Positions 33,982 through 43,543 of a DNA stretch of 64,000 bases are shown in pieces. The notes beneath the pieces were generated by a model that ran no database searches, had not been told where the DNA came from, and saw nothing but the letters and a program-made list of their open reading frames with translations. How positions within the stretch are numbered: the stretch's first letter is position 1; each line of letters starts with the position of its first letter. The stretch spans positions 1 to 64,000 of the forward strand of contig JAUYGY010000042.1 in NCBI GenBank assembly GCA_030690315.1. The letters are read 5' to 3'. The stretch comes from Aequorivita sp. Its GTDB lineage: Bacteria > Bacteroidota > Bacteroidia > Flavobacteriales > Flavobacteriaceae. The position numbers were made by a program, and so were the translations under genes.

Positions 33982-34139
33982 ACAAATGTTGTAGGATTGG
34001 GCTAATGTTTTTTCATCCATTGCGCTTAAGAAATATAATGTAACCAATTCAAAAGTTAAAATTAGTATTTATTGAAGCGGTATTTCTGAAGACATCCTTA
34101 CTTTTACGCCTTAATTTTAAAAAATTTATTCTACAACTA

Positions 34140-35345
34140 ATGAAAAATCAAGACCTTTTGGCAATTGCCCAAGAATTCGGAAGCCCTGTTTATGTTTATG
34201 ATGCCGCTAAAATTGAAAAGCAGTATAAACGTTTGACCAGCGCTTTTGAAAAGGTGGAGAGTTTGAGAATTAATTATGCCGTAAAAGCACTTTCAAATAT
34301 TTCAATTTTAAAATTATTAATAAAAATGGGCAGCGGTTTGGATACCGTTTCCATCCAAGAAGTGATGCTCGGCTTGGAAGCGGGCGCAAAACCTGAAAAT
34401 ATTATCTATACGCCCAACGGCATTTCTATGGAAGAAATAGAAAGGGCCGCAAAACTGGGGGTGCAGATTAATATTGACAATCTTTCCATTTTGGAACAAT
34501 TCGGGACAAAGCATCCCAAAACGCCTGTTTGCATCCGTATAAATCCGCACGTTATGGCTGGCGGGAATACAAATATTTCCGTGGGTCATATTGATAGTAA
34601 ATTCGGGATTTCAATCCACCAAATGCCTTTGTTGAAAAGGATTGTTGAAAATACGGGGATGAACATCAACGGAATCCATATGCACACCGGAAGTGATATT
34701 CTTGACATCGATGTTTTTCTGTATGCTTCGGAAATACTTTTCAATGCAGCAGAAAATTTCGACAATCTTGAATTTATTGATTTTGGAAGCGGTTTTAAAG
34801 TACCCTATAAAGAAGGCGATATTGAAACAAATGTGGAGGAACTTGGCAAAAAACTGAGCAAGCGTTTTAATGAGTTCTGCAAGAAATACGGAAAAAAGCT
34901 GACCTTGGCGTTTGAACCGGGCAAATTTTTAGTGAGCGAAGCTGGGCAATTTTTGGTGAAAGTAAATGTGATAAAACAAACAACTTCCACTGTATTTGCG
35001 CAGGTTGATAGCGGGTTCAACCATTTCATCCGCCCAATGTTTTACGGGTCGCAACACGAAATAGCAAATGTTTCGCGCCCGCACGGACGTGACCGTTTTT
35101 ACACCGTAACCGGATATATTTGTGAAACAGATACATTTGCCAACAATCGTAGAATTCCAGAAGTTCACGAAGGCGATATCCTTTCCTTCCACAATGCTGG
35201 AGCTTATTGCTTCACTATGTCCAGCAATTACAATTCCCGTTATCGGCCCGCGGAAGTGCTTTGGTATAAAGGCAAGGCGCTCTTAATTCGAAAAAGGGAA
35301 ACATTTGAGGATATTCTGAAAAATCAAATTTCAGTGGAATTGTAA
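34140..35345 (+). CDS. lysA: Diaminopimelate decarboxylase
   Basis: PLP enzyme of the last lysine biosynthesis step (meso-diaminopimelate to L-lysine). The fold III type barrel begins FGSPVYVYDAAKIEKQYK. The PLP lysine is in NYAVKALSN (around residue 48), followed by HMHTGSDI, FIDFGSGFKVPY and AFEPGKFLVSEAG. The C-terminal beta domain shows GYICETDTFANNR and DILSFHNAGAYCFTMSSNYNSRYRPAEV. At 401 residues it is complete. No lysine riboswitch is visible in the 130-bp leader. It is divergent from sucC. Confidence 0.96.
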   Translation: MKNQDLLAIAQEFGSPVYVYDAAKIEKQYKRLTSAFEKVESLRINYAVKALSNISILKLLIKMGSGLDTVSIQEVMLGLEAGAKPENIIYTPNGISMEEIERAAKLGVQINIDNLSILEQFGTKHPKTPVCIRINPHVMAGGNTNISVGHIDSKFGISIHQMPLLKRIVENTGMNINGIHMHTGSDILDIDVFLYASEILFNAAENFDNLEFIDFGSGFKVPYKEGDIETNVEELGKKLSKRFNEFCKKYGKKLTLAFEPGKFLVSEAGQFLVKVNVIKQTTSTVFAQVDSGFNHFIRPMFYGSQHEIANVSRPHGRDRFYTVTGYICETDTFANNRRIPEVHEGDILSFHNAGAYCFTMSSNYNSRYRPAEVLWYKGKALLIRKRETFEDILKNQISVEL

Positions 35346-35438
35346 TTTTTCTAAATTTTTAGATTCCCGTATTTCCTTCTGAAGAAAAGCCATAGATTTG
35401 TTTAAATTCGTTTAGAAAAATTTAAACAAAACTATAGA

Positions 35439-37121
35439 TTGGAAACTACTTCTTCAGATTTTTCGCAAAGTCATTTCGATACAATCATAATTGGAAGCGG
35501 CGTTGGCGGTCTTTCAGCTGCAATCTGTTTGGCTCGCGCTGGGCAAAAGGTTTTGGTGTTGGAGCAACACGATGTTCCCGGCGGTTGGTGCCACAGTTTT
35601 TACTTGAACGGGCATCGTTTTACGCCAGGGGTTCATTATGTAGGCCTTGTGGAAAAAGGACAATCCACAGCGCGACTTTACGAAGCATTGGGAATTGCAA
35701 ATGATCTCACTTTTTTTAGAATGAATCCTTCGGCCTATGAGCATGCTTATATCGGAGAGGAGCGTTTCGACTTTCCTGGAAATTTTGACGATTTGGTTAC
35801 TGCGTTAGTTGTTAGATTTCCAAAGGAAGAAAGGAACATTAAAAAATATTTAAACCTCGTTAGAAATGTTAGTGCAGAATTACAACTTCTTCCAGATATT
35901 GAAGGGATTTGGCAACATGTAACTATTCCCTTTCGCACCAAAAATATGGGGAAGTACGCGCTTTTCAGCTTAAAGCGGGTTATTGATTGGCATATTAAAG
36001 ATCCACTTCTAAAAAAGATACTCAACATACAGTTCGGCGACCACGGACTCGCGCCTGCAAAAGCTAGTTTTCCGTTGCATTGCGCTGTTATGGACCATTA
36101 TTTTAACGGTGGATTTTATCCCTGCGGCGGTGGCGGTGCAATTGTGAAGGCAATGACAACAGCAATAAAAAAGTATAATGGTGAAGTGAAAACACAGCAG
36201 TCAGTGAAAAAAATCATTCTCCAAGGGAAAATGAAAAAAGTGGCTATTGGCGTTGAAATGGAGAGCGGTGAGAAGTTGTTTGCCAAGCAAATAATTTCAA
36301 ACGCAGATCCTAATATTACCTATCAAAATCTTATTGGGGAAGAAAATCTGAGCAAAAAATTACAGAGAAAACTAAGTAAAACAAAGTATTCCTGTACCTC
36401 CTTAATGCTCTTTCTTACAGTAGATATAGATATTAAGGCTGCAGGAATTGATTCAGGAAATATTTGGTTGATGCCAAATGAAGATATGGATGTTGTATAT
36501 GAACGGATGATGATGCCAAATATAACCAATGAAGAAGCTTTTGAAGGAATGTTTATTAGTTGTACAACGCTAAAAGATCCTTCCAGTTTTGACGGAAAGC
36601 ACCACACCATTGAAGCAATCACCTATTTAGATTATAGGATTTTTGAAAAATTTAAAGATGAAAATGAATCCCGCTCCGCAGAATATCTTCAATTCAAAGA
36701 GGTGTTGACAGAAAAAATGATTAAAACATTGGAAAAAGTAGTGCCAAATATTAGGGAACATATTGTCCATAAAGAATTGGGAACGCCAATAACGAACCAA
36801 TACTATATTAATACAACAAAGGGAAGTGTTTACGGAACCGAAAAAAAACTAACCCAAATAGGTCCATTTGCCTTTAAGGCGAAGAGCGAAATAAAAAATC
36901 TCTACTTATGCGGCGCCAGTATCGTGAGCCACGGAGTAGCTGGCGCGGGTTATTCAGGGTTACAGACTGCGGGGGAAATTTTAAACTTGAAGCAAAAGGA
37001 ACTTTTAAAAACGGATGTCCAGCAATCAATAACTATACTGGAAGCTGAGAATAACACCGATTATCCAGGTTGGTTGCGTAATAAAATAGAAAGTAAAAAA
37101 AGAAAAAAAGCAAGTAAGTAA
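35439..37121 (+). CDS. FAD-dependent CrtI/retinol-saturase-like oxidoreductase (TTG start)
   Basis: A flavin enzyme of the phytoene desaturase superfamily (560 residues). The dinucleotide-binding motif is IIIGSGVGGLSAAICLARAGQKVLVLEQ at residues 16-43, followed by GGWCHSF and the long substrate domain. The C-terminal motif NLYLCGASIVSHGVAGAGYSGLQTAGEIL closes the FAD domain. The layout fits RetSat/all-trans-retinol 13,14-reductase-like proteins as well as carotenoid enzymes. There are no crt neighbours, so the substrate is open. TTG is used because no ATG lies before the FAD motif. The basic tail (KKRKKASK) is unusual but common in such proteins. Confidence 0.85.
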   Translation: METTSSDFSQSHFDTIIIGSGVGGLSAAICLARAGQKVLVLEQHDVPGGWCHSFYLNGHRFTPGVHYVGLVEKGQSTARLYEALGIANDLTFFRMNPSAYEHAYIGEERFDFPGNFDDLVTALVVRFPKEERNIKKYLNLVRNVSAELQLLPDIEGIWQHVTIPFRTKNMGKYALFSLKRVIDWHIKDPLLKKILNIQFGDHGLAPAKASFPLHCAVMDHYFNGGFYPCGGGGAIVKAMTTAIKKYNGEVKTQQSVKKIILQGKMKKVAIGVEMESGEKLFAKQIISNADPNITYQNLIGEENLSKKLQRKLSKTKYSCTSLMLFLTVDIDIKAAGIDSGNIWLMPNEDMDVVYERMMMPNITNEEAFEGMFISCTTLKDPSSFDGKHHTIEAITYLDYRIFEKFKDENESRSAEYLQFKEVLTEKMIKTLEKVVPNIREHIVHKELGTPITNQYYINTTKGSVYGTEKKLTQIGPFAFKAKSEIKNLYLCGASIVSHGVAGAGYSGLQTAGEILNLKQKELLKTDVQQSITILEAENNTDYPGWLRNKIESKKRKKASK

Positions 37122-37244
37122 ATGGATACTGAACGGAATATTATAAAAGTGTCAATTGGATCGTTAGATTTTTAAAAAAGGATTCTTGGTTTTAAGTTTT
37201 TAAAATAAACAATCCTAAAAATGCCAATTTGTCAATTATAATAC

Positions 37245-37253
37245 TATCTTTGC
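37245..37253 (+). promoter_or_regulatory. -7 box for the cold-shock gene
   Basis: TATCTTTGC is an exact match, 31 bp before the start codon. A leader of about 25 nt is short for a cold-shock gene. Confidence 0.6.
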
Positions 37254-37283
37254 CACTTATTATAAATTTTTTAATTAAATACA

Positions 37284-37475
37284 ATGAACAAAGGAACAGT
37301 AAAATTCTTCAATGATACCAAAGGTTTTGGTTTTATCACTGAAGAAGGAACCAACAAAGAACATTTTGTACACATTTCAGGCCTAATCGACGAAGTTCGT
37401 GAAGGTGACGAAGTAGAATTTGATCTTCAAGAAGGCAAAAAAGGATTAAACGCGGTTAACGTAAAAGTACTTTAA
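37284..37475 (+). CDS. Cold-shock domain protein
   Basis: A 63-residue OB-fold RNA/DNA-binding protein. RNP1 is KGFGFI (residues 13-18) and RNP2 is HFVHIS (27-32). The length and the start MNKGTVKFFNDTKGFGFI are standard for CspA-type chaperones. An exact -7 box upstream and a strong terminator downstream show a monocistronic gene. CspA-type genes often have long structured leaders, but here the promoter leaves only about 25 nt. Confidence 0.96.
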   Translation: MNKGTVKFFNDTKGFGFITEEGTNKEHFVHISGLIDEVREGDEVEFDLQEGKKGLNAVNVKVL

Positions 37476-37497
37476 TATACGCAAACTTTTTTAGACA

Positions 37498-37523
37498 AAG
37501 CCTCCCAAAAGGGAGGCTTTTTT
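37498..37523 (+). terminator. Terminator after the cold-shock gene
   Basis: AAGCCTCCC and GGGAGGCTT pair around AAAA and are followed by T6. Confidence 0.9.
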
Positions 37524-37634
37524 TGTGCTTATTTTTAAATGACAGAAAATAAATTTAAAATTTTTCGATTACAATGCATTGGTTTTAAAGATTTTATAAT
37601 AAATTTATAAAACTAACTAAAATCAAATTTCAAA

Positions 37635-40600
37635 ATGAAAAAATCTACACTGCTACTCATGGCGCTGTGTATGTGGGCTATTCAGCTTACTGCACAACAA
37701 AAGAACCCTGAAAAGGAAAAGGAAGCTGCGCAAACCGCCGCCCAACCTTCGGCTATTTCACTACAAAATCTTATTAAACAGAAAAGTGATTCTTATGTAA
37801 TTACTAAAGAACACACGAGCCGTATCAGCGGTGTTCACCATGTTTATTTAAGACAGGCCATAAACGGTCTGGAAGTTTATGGAACAGAATCTGGAGTGCA
37901 TCTGGACAAAACCGGAAAGGTATTAATGGAGCACAATAAATTCCTAAAAGATATTAATGCTACTCTTAAAAATAGTTCGCAGGGAATTACTGCCAGAGCA
38001 GCAATAACTTCCGTGGCAAACCAAATGGGATATAAAATTTCCAATCTGCAGGAAGTTAAAAGTATTGGCGGCAAAAACAAAGCAGCCGTTTTTAATAAAG
38101 CAGGAATCTCTTCCGAAGAAATTCCAGTAAAATTGATGTATTATTATCGCGAAGGAATAGGCACCCAATTGGTCTGGGAACTTTCCATTGCGGAAAAGAC
38201 CTCACCAGATTGGTGGAACTTTCGCGTTGACGCCGCCACCGGAAAAATAATTGATAAGGATAATTGGACTGTATCCTGTAATATTTTGGGCGATCACGAA
38301 AGCCACGTTCATTCTGCAGGGGTAGCAACACCGTTCATTGGCCCTATGGAAAAGCCCGCCGAAAATATTTCCGTTTCAACATCAAGTATGGCTCCACCTC
38401 CAGCAGCCAGTTATAGGGTTTATGCTATGCCCATTGAAAATCCTAATTACGGAACTAGAACGCTAGTGGCAAATCCTGAAAATCTTGTTGCATCCCCTTT
38501 TGGATGGCACGATACAAATGGTGATGATACACCAGAATTTACTAATACACGAGGAAACAATACCGATGCCTATGATGACGATAATGCAAACAACAACCCG
38601 GACGGGAAATATGCTTTCAGCCCTGGGGGCAATTTAATATTTGATTTTCCTCTTAACACTACATACAGCGCAGGCGATCAGTCTGAAAATGCTGCTATAA
38701 CCAATCTATTTTATTGGACAAATATTATCCACGATGTCACCTATCAATATGGATTTGATGAAGCCAGTGGAAACTTTCAACATAATAACTATGGAAACGG
38801 CGGTCTGGGCAATGACCCTGTAAACGCAGAAGCCCAAGACGGATCAGGAACCTGTAATGCAAACTTCAGTACTCCAGCAGATGGGAGCAGACCGCGTATG
38901 CAAATGTATGTTTGTAATTCTCGGGATGGTGATTTAGACAATATGGTAATAATCCATGAATATGCTCATGGAATTTCTAACAGATTAAGCACCTTAAGTG
39001 GCCAAGAGCAGATGGGAGAAGGCTGGAGCGATTACTATGGCTTAATGCTTACAATGGAAAGTGGCGATGCTGGGCCAGATTCAAGAGGAGTGGGGACGTG
39101 GTTAATAGGGGAAGGCCCTGGTGGTCCAGGTATTAGAACTTGGCCATACAGTACTAACTTTGGTGTAAACCCACATACTTATGACGATATTAAAACCGAA
39201 GTAGCACCGCATGGGGTTGGTTCAGTTTGGGCTGAAATGCTATGGGAAATGACTTGGGAACTAATTGCCGATCATGGCTTTGACCCAGATTTTTATAACG
39301 GAAACGGCGGGAACAACATTTCTTTGGCGTTAGTGACAGAAGGGCTAAAACTACAGGCAAGCCAACCCGGTTTTGTGGACGGTAGGGATGCTATCTTGGC
39401 AGCAGATATGGCAATTTACGGAGGGGCCAATCAATGTGCAATTTGGGATGCTTTTGCACGAAGAGGCTTAGGTTTTAGTGCCATTCAAGGTTCTTCTGCA
39501 AGTAAAACTGACGGTACGGAAGCTTTTGATTTGCCACCAACTTTTTCAAGTTTGGATGTTATAGATGAAGTTTGCCTTTCTGACGGAATCCAAACCGGGC
39601 TCGCAGGTGGAAATCCAGCGGGAGGTATTTACAGCGGTCCGGGTGTAACCGATAATGGCGGTACATTTACTTTTGATCCAAGCGTAGGTGGACCTGGATT
39701 AGTGACAATTACCTATACCGTAAATGATTTTTGTACCGGAGCACCCACTGTACTTACAGATGATATTAATGTAACCAACGACCCACCAGAAATAATATGT
39801 ATGGGAACTGGTAATATTCCGATGACTGGCTCTCAATCCAGTAGTCCAGGAACAGCGATACCAGATAATAATCCTACTGGAGTAACGGTAACTATGAATG
39901 TTACTGAAAATGTGTCTATTACAGATTTAGATGTGAATTTAAACATATCCCATACTTTTGTAGGTGATTTAATTGTTACAATAAAATCCCCAGCAGGAAC
40001 ATTGGCCACAATAATAGATAGAATAGGAACTCCTCCCGGGACATTTGGATGTGGGGAAAATAATATTGTTGCAACTCTTGATGACGAAGCTATAGATCCA
40101 GTAGAAGGTGAATGTGAACCATCAGTTCCAACAGTCAATGGATCATTTACACCAAATAACCCCTTATCTATATTTGATGGGGAGAGCACAATGGGATTAT
40201 GGGAACTTACTGTTTCTGATAATGCTGGCGCAGACACAGGTACAATAAATAGTTGGGGAATAGATTATGATTATGAAATAACAACCCCAGTTTTGGACGT
40301 CACTCTTGACGGTACTGGAAACGCGACAGTAAATGCTGAAGATTTATTATTCAGTGTTACTGTTGATTGTGGAGGCTATACAGTGCTCGCCGGAAGCCCA
40401 TTGGCAGCAACGGTAAGTTTTACCTGTTCCGATGTTGGGCTTAACAATGTTCTAGTCGAGGTTACCAATGACAGTGGTGCAACATCAACTTGCTCTGCCA
40501 TTGTAAACGTTATTGGCGGCGGCGGTGGCGGCCCATTTACTTGTCCAGGTGATATTACACAAGACAACGACCCGGGTATTTGCGGAGCTGTTATAACTTA

Positions 40601-43457
40601 TACTGTTGATGCTCCTTCTGGTTGTGGTGGTAGTTCTGGACCTTTGGCAACAGCATTGCCTGGACTCACTCTTTCAAACGCAATAGGAGGAGGAACTAAT
40701 GTTAGTTTATCTTATAATCCTATAGCAGATAGATACTACAGTGTAAATGGCGGTAGTAGTAGTGGTATGGGAATACAATGTTTTGATGGTACTTCAGGAG
40801 CTTCTATTAGCACTACTACCGCTGACTTTGATTTTAGAGGCGCATGGTGGAATCCATTACTGAACCAAGCGGAAGCAAATGGATTCAACTCTACTGGAAT
40901 AGTAAGCTTAATTTTAAGTGGCGATTGCCCTATTACAGGTTTCAATCCAGAACAAACCGGAAATCAACCCGATCCGCAGTCATGTGGAGATTTTAATTAT
41001 GATGCTAATGAAATAATTTATTATAATGCTGGTGCTATTACAAGAGTTGACAGAACAACTGGCACGACTGTAAGTACCGATATATTGTCAGGAACTCCTC
41101 CGGGTGCAACTTATAAACAATATACTGTTGGTTATACAGGTGTATCTGGGTATGAGTATATTTTATATGATAATGCTACACTATCAGCCCATTTGTATGA
41201 TTTAAGTGGAGCGTTTACTAGTTCTACTTCAGTTGGACAGACGAGTTCATTAATTGATTTTCAGTTTACCTATGAAAACGGTCAGGCATGGTTTTTTGAT
41301 GGTACTAAATGGGTTGGCTATATAATTTTTGGCGCAGCAAGCGGCACCATCGCCCAAACAGCAGGCCTACCAAGTGGAAGCACTTTCCCTGTAGGAACAA
41401 CTACAAATACTTTTGAGTATGACGATGGTGTAAACCCCGTACAAACTTGCTCTTTTGATGTAACCATAAACGACGCCGAAATACCAGTAGCTAATTGCAC
41501 AGCTCCATTCACAGTTCAATTGGATGCTAACGGAGTAGCAAGTATTATTCCTGCCGATATTAATAACGGAAGCACTGATAATTGTGGAATTGCTTCTTTA
41601 AGTATTTCTCCAAATAGCTTCACTTGTGCAGACATAGGTGCAAACAATGTTATCCTAACCGTAACCGATGTAAATGGAAATATAAGTACATGTACAACTG
41701 TTGTTACTGTGGAAGATAATGTTGCGCCAACGGCGGTTTGCCAAAACATAACTGTTCAGCTAGATGCCTCCGGAAATGTTTCCATCGTTGCAGCAGATGT
41801 TGATGGTGGCAGCACTGATGCTTGCGGAATTGCAAGTACCTCAATTGACATTACAGATTTCACTTGTGCTGATATTGGCCCTAATAATGTAACTCTAACA
41901 GTAACCGATGTAAACGGAAACACAAGCACTTGCGTAGCTGTAGTTACGGTTGAAGATGACCTTCCACCATCAATTGTTTGTCCTGCAAATATTACGGCGA
42001 ATACAGACTTAGGAATGTGCAGCGCAGCAGTAAGTTTCCCAATGGCAATAGCTTTTGATAATTGTAACGCAACCGTTTCCCAAACAGGAGGGCTTCCAAG
42101 TGGTAGTGATTTCCCCGTAGGAATAAGTACAATTGAATTTACAGCAACTGATGATGCTGGGAACACAACAGTTTGTAGCTTCACAATTACAGTTACGGAT
42201 AATGAATTGCCAACAATGGTTTGTCAAAATATTACCATCCAGTTGGATGACTTTGGCAATGCATCAATAACTGCTGCAGATGTTGATGGAGGCTCTACCG
42301 ACAATTGTGGAATTGCTAGTATATCAGTTAGTCCAAGCACTTTTGATTGTAGCGATGTTGGTGATAATCCTGTGGTACTTACAGTAACTGATATTCACGG
42401 AAATTCCAACACGTGTACAGCAATAGTAACCGTTGAGGATGTTACCCCTCCAGTTGCAGTGTGTCAAAATATAACTGTTGAATTGGATCCAGTAACTGGT
42501 ACTGTGACTATTACAGGAGCAGACGTTGACGGCGGAAGCACCGATGCCTGCGGAATTGATACCTATAGTTTGGATATTGATACTTTTGATTGTTCAGACA
42601 TTGGCGACAACACTGTAGTGCTTACCGTAACAGATGTAAACGGAAATGTTAGTACTTGTACCGCAATAGTAACCGTAGAGGACAATACTTCTCCAATACT
42701 CGTTTGCCAAGATTTCACCATTGAAATTGGAGCAAATGGAACGGCAACGCTTTTACCAAGTGATGTGATAGCCTCCAACGATGATGCCTGCGGAATACTT
42801 ACGGTAGCTGTGGACATTACGGAGTTCACCTGTGCTGATATCGGCACTCCTGTAACAGTGCAGGTTTTCAGTCAGGATAACAATGGCAATCTATCTACCT
42901 GTACGGCAACAGTAACAGCAGTCGATCTTCTTGCACCGGTACTTACTTGCCCTACAGATCAGACTGTGGATCCGGGAGCTGGTAATTTGTTCTATATAGT
43001 TCCAGATTATTTCGCAACTGGTGAAGCAACGGCAATTGATAACTGTACCGATCCCGTTACTTTAACTACGCAAAGTCCAGCTGCTGGAACTCCATTATCA
43101 GATGGTGTTTATACCATTACGCTTACTGCGGAAGATGAATATGGCAATATATCAACTTGTACTTTTGAACTTACTGTTGAAAGTATATTGGGAGTGGGCG
43201 ATAACAATGCTAATATTGGAAGCTTACAATTGTATCCAAACCCCGCCAAGAATTCAGTGATGCTTGGAAACCCACAAAGTCTTTCTCTTGAAAATCTTGC
43301 GATATTCGATTTGAGAGGAAGAATGGTAAAAACAGTCGATCTAAGAAATATGGGCACTGAAAAAGCAGTGGATGTTTCTGAAATGGCTGCCGCGACTTAC
43401 TTTGTTATTATTCAAGGTGAAAATGGACAGACAACAAAACGGCTTATTAAAGAATAA
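37635..43457 (+). CDS. Secreted fungalysin (M36) metalloprotease with P domain, HYR repeats and T9SS domain
   Basis: A 1940-residue exported protein. In order: signal peptide (residues 1-21); FTP/PepSY-like propeptide (about 50-215, GVHHVYLRQAINGLEVYG); M36 catalytic domain with H441-E-Y-A-H445 and the third zinc ligand E462 in GEGWSDYYG; a PA-like tail; a proprotein-convertase P domain (about 730-882, SHTFVGDLIVTIKSPAGT to SWGIDYDYE); HYR-type and related repeats (about 950-1850); and a T9SS type A sorting domain (from about 1853, YPNPAKNSVML, ending KRLIKE). One HYR domain is split by an insert at about 1000-1235. It is probably secreted or surface-attached, degrading external proteins. The repeats contain long near-identical DNA. 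Confidence 0.92.
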   Translation: MKKSTLLLMALCMWAIQLTAQQKNPEKEKEAAQTAAQPSAISLQNLIKQKSDSYVITKEHTSRISGVHHVYLRQAINGLEVYGTESGVHLDKTGKVLMEHNKFLKDINATLKNSSQGITARAAITSVANQMGYKISNLQEVKSIGGKNKAAVFNKAGISSEEIPVKLMYYYREGIGTQLVWELSIAEKTSPDWWNFRVDAATGKIIDKDNWTVSCNILGDHESHVHSAGVATPFIGPMEKPAENISVSTSSMAPPPAASYRVYAMPIENPNYGTRTLVANPENLVASPFGWHDTNGDDTPEFTNTRGNNTDAYDDDNANNNPDGKYAFSPGGNLIFDFPLNTTYSAGDQSENAAITNLFYWTNIIHDVTYQYGFDEASGNFQHNNYGNGGLGNDPVNAEAQDGSGTCNANFSTPADGSRPRMQMYVCNSRDGDLDNMVIIHEYAHGISNRLSTLSGQEQMGEGWSDYYGLMLTMESGDAGPDSRGVGTWLIGEGPGGPGIRTWPYSTNFGVNPHTYDDIKTEVAPHGVGSVWAEMLWEMTWELIADHGFDPDFYNGNGGNNISLALVTEGLKLQASQPGFVDGRDAILAADMAIYGGANQCAIWDAFARRGLGFSAIQGSSASKTDGTEAFDLPPTFSSLDVIDEVCLSDGIQTGLAGGNPAGGIYSGPGVTDNGGTFTFDPSVGGPGLVTITYTVNDFCTGAPTVLTDDINVTNDPPEIICMGTGNIPMTGSQSSSPGTAIPDNNPTGVTVTMNVTENVSITDLDVNLNISHTFVGDLIVTIKSPAGTLATIIDRIGTPPGTFGCGENNIVATLDDEAIDPVEGECEPSVPTVNGSFTPNNPLSIFDGESTMGLWELTVSDNAGADTGTINSWGIDYDYEITTPVLDVTLDGTGNATVNAEDLLFSVTVDCGGYTVLAGSPLAATVSFTCSDVGLNNVLVEVTNDSGATSTCSAIVNVIGGGGGGPFTCPGDITQDNDPGICGAVITYTVDAPSGCGGSSGPLATALPGLTLSNAIGGGTNVSLSYNPIADRYYSVNGGSSSGMGIQCFDGTSGASISTTTADFDFRGAWWNPLLNQAEANGFNSTGIVSLILSGDCPITGFNPEQTGNQPDPQSCGDFNYDANEIIYYNAGAITRVDRTTGTTVSTDILSGTPPGATYKQYTVGYTGVSGYEYILYDNATLSAHLYDLSGAFTSSTSVGQTSSLIDFQFTYENGQAWFFDGTKWVGYIIFGAASGTIAQTAGLPSGSTFPVGTTTNTFEYDDGVNPVQTCSFDVTINDAEIPVANCTAPFTVQLDANGVASIIPADINNGSTDNCGIASLSISPNSFTCADIGANNVILTVTDVNGNISTCTTVVTVEDNVAPTAVCQNITVQLDASGNVSIVAADVDGGSTDACGIASTSIDITDFTCADIGPNNVTLTVTDVNGNTSTCVAVVTVEDDLPPSIVCPANITANTDLGMCSAAVSFPMAIAFDNCNATVSQTGGLPSGSDFPVGISTIEFTATDDAGNTTVCSFTITVTDNELPTMVCQNITIQLDDFGNASITAADVDGGSTDNCGIASISVSPSTFDCSDVGDNPVVLTVTDIHGNSNTCTAIVTVEDVTPPVAVCQNITVELDPVTGTVTITGADVDGGSTDACGIDTYSLDIDTFDCSDIGDNTVVLTVTDVNGNVSTCTAIVTVEDNTSPILVCQDFTIEIGANGTATLLPSDVIASNDDACGILTVAVDITEFTCADIGTPVTVQVFSQDNNGNLSTCTATVTAVDLLAPVLTCPTDQTVDPGAGNLFYIVPDYFATGEATAIDNCTDPVTLTTQSPAAGTPLSDGVYTITLTAEDEYGNISTCTFELTVESILGVGDNNANIGSLQLYPNPAKNSVMLGNPQSLSLENLAIFDLRGRMVKTVDLRNMGTEKAVDVSEMAAATYFVIIQGENGQTTKRLIKE
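41510..42930 (+). repeat. Tandem domain repeats inside the fungalysin gene
   Basis: Units of about 240 bp encode domains beginning CQNITVQLD or CPANIT and ending TVEDNT. At least six lie head to tail, with the segments DVDGGSTDACGIAS and VVLTVTDVNGN nearly identical in several. Such repeats can recombine and change the stalk length of the protein. Confidence 0.8.
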
Positions 43458-43480
43458 GCTTTAGATTTCAATTTAAAACA

Positions 43481-43512
43481 AAACCCTTCCAATTTTGATT
43501 GGAAGGGTTTTT
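43481..43512. terminator. Bidirectional terminator
   Basis: AAAACCCTTCCAA and TTGGAAGGGTTTT pair perfectly. A-rich sequence on one side and T-rich on the other serve both the fungalysin gene and the convergent FMN-enzyme gene. Confidence 0.88.
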
Positions 43513-43543
43513 TATTAAAATTGTTTAAGTAATTTAAAACATC

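Noticed and set aside
33944..33985. Longer start of sucC (14 extra residues)
   Set aside because: The extension covers the -7 box and lacks homology to SucC, which begins MNLHEYQGKE.
34003..34139. Lysine riboswitch before lysA
   Set aside because: The spacer is short and AT-rich, without the long conserved stems of a lysine aptamer.
41756..42184. 142-codon open frame antisense to the HYR repeats
   Set aside because: It follows the periodic codon use of the repeats on the plus strand. Similar frames recur in each repeat unit.
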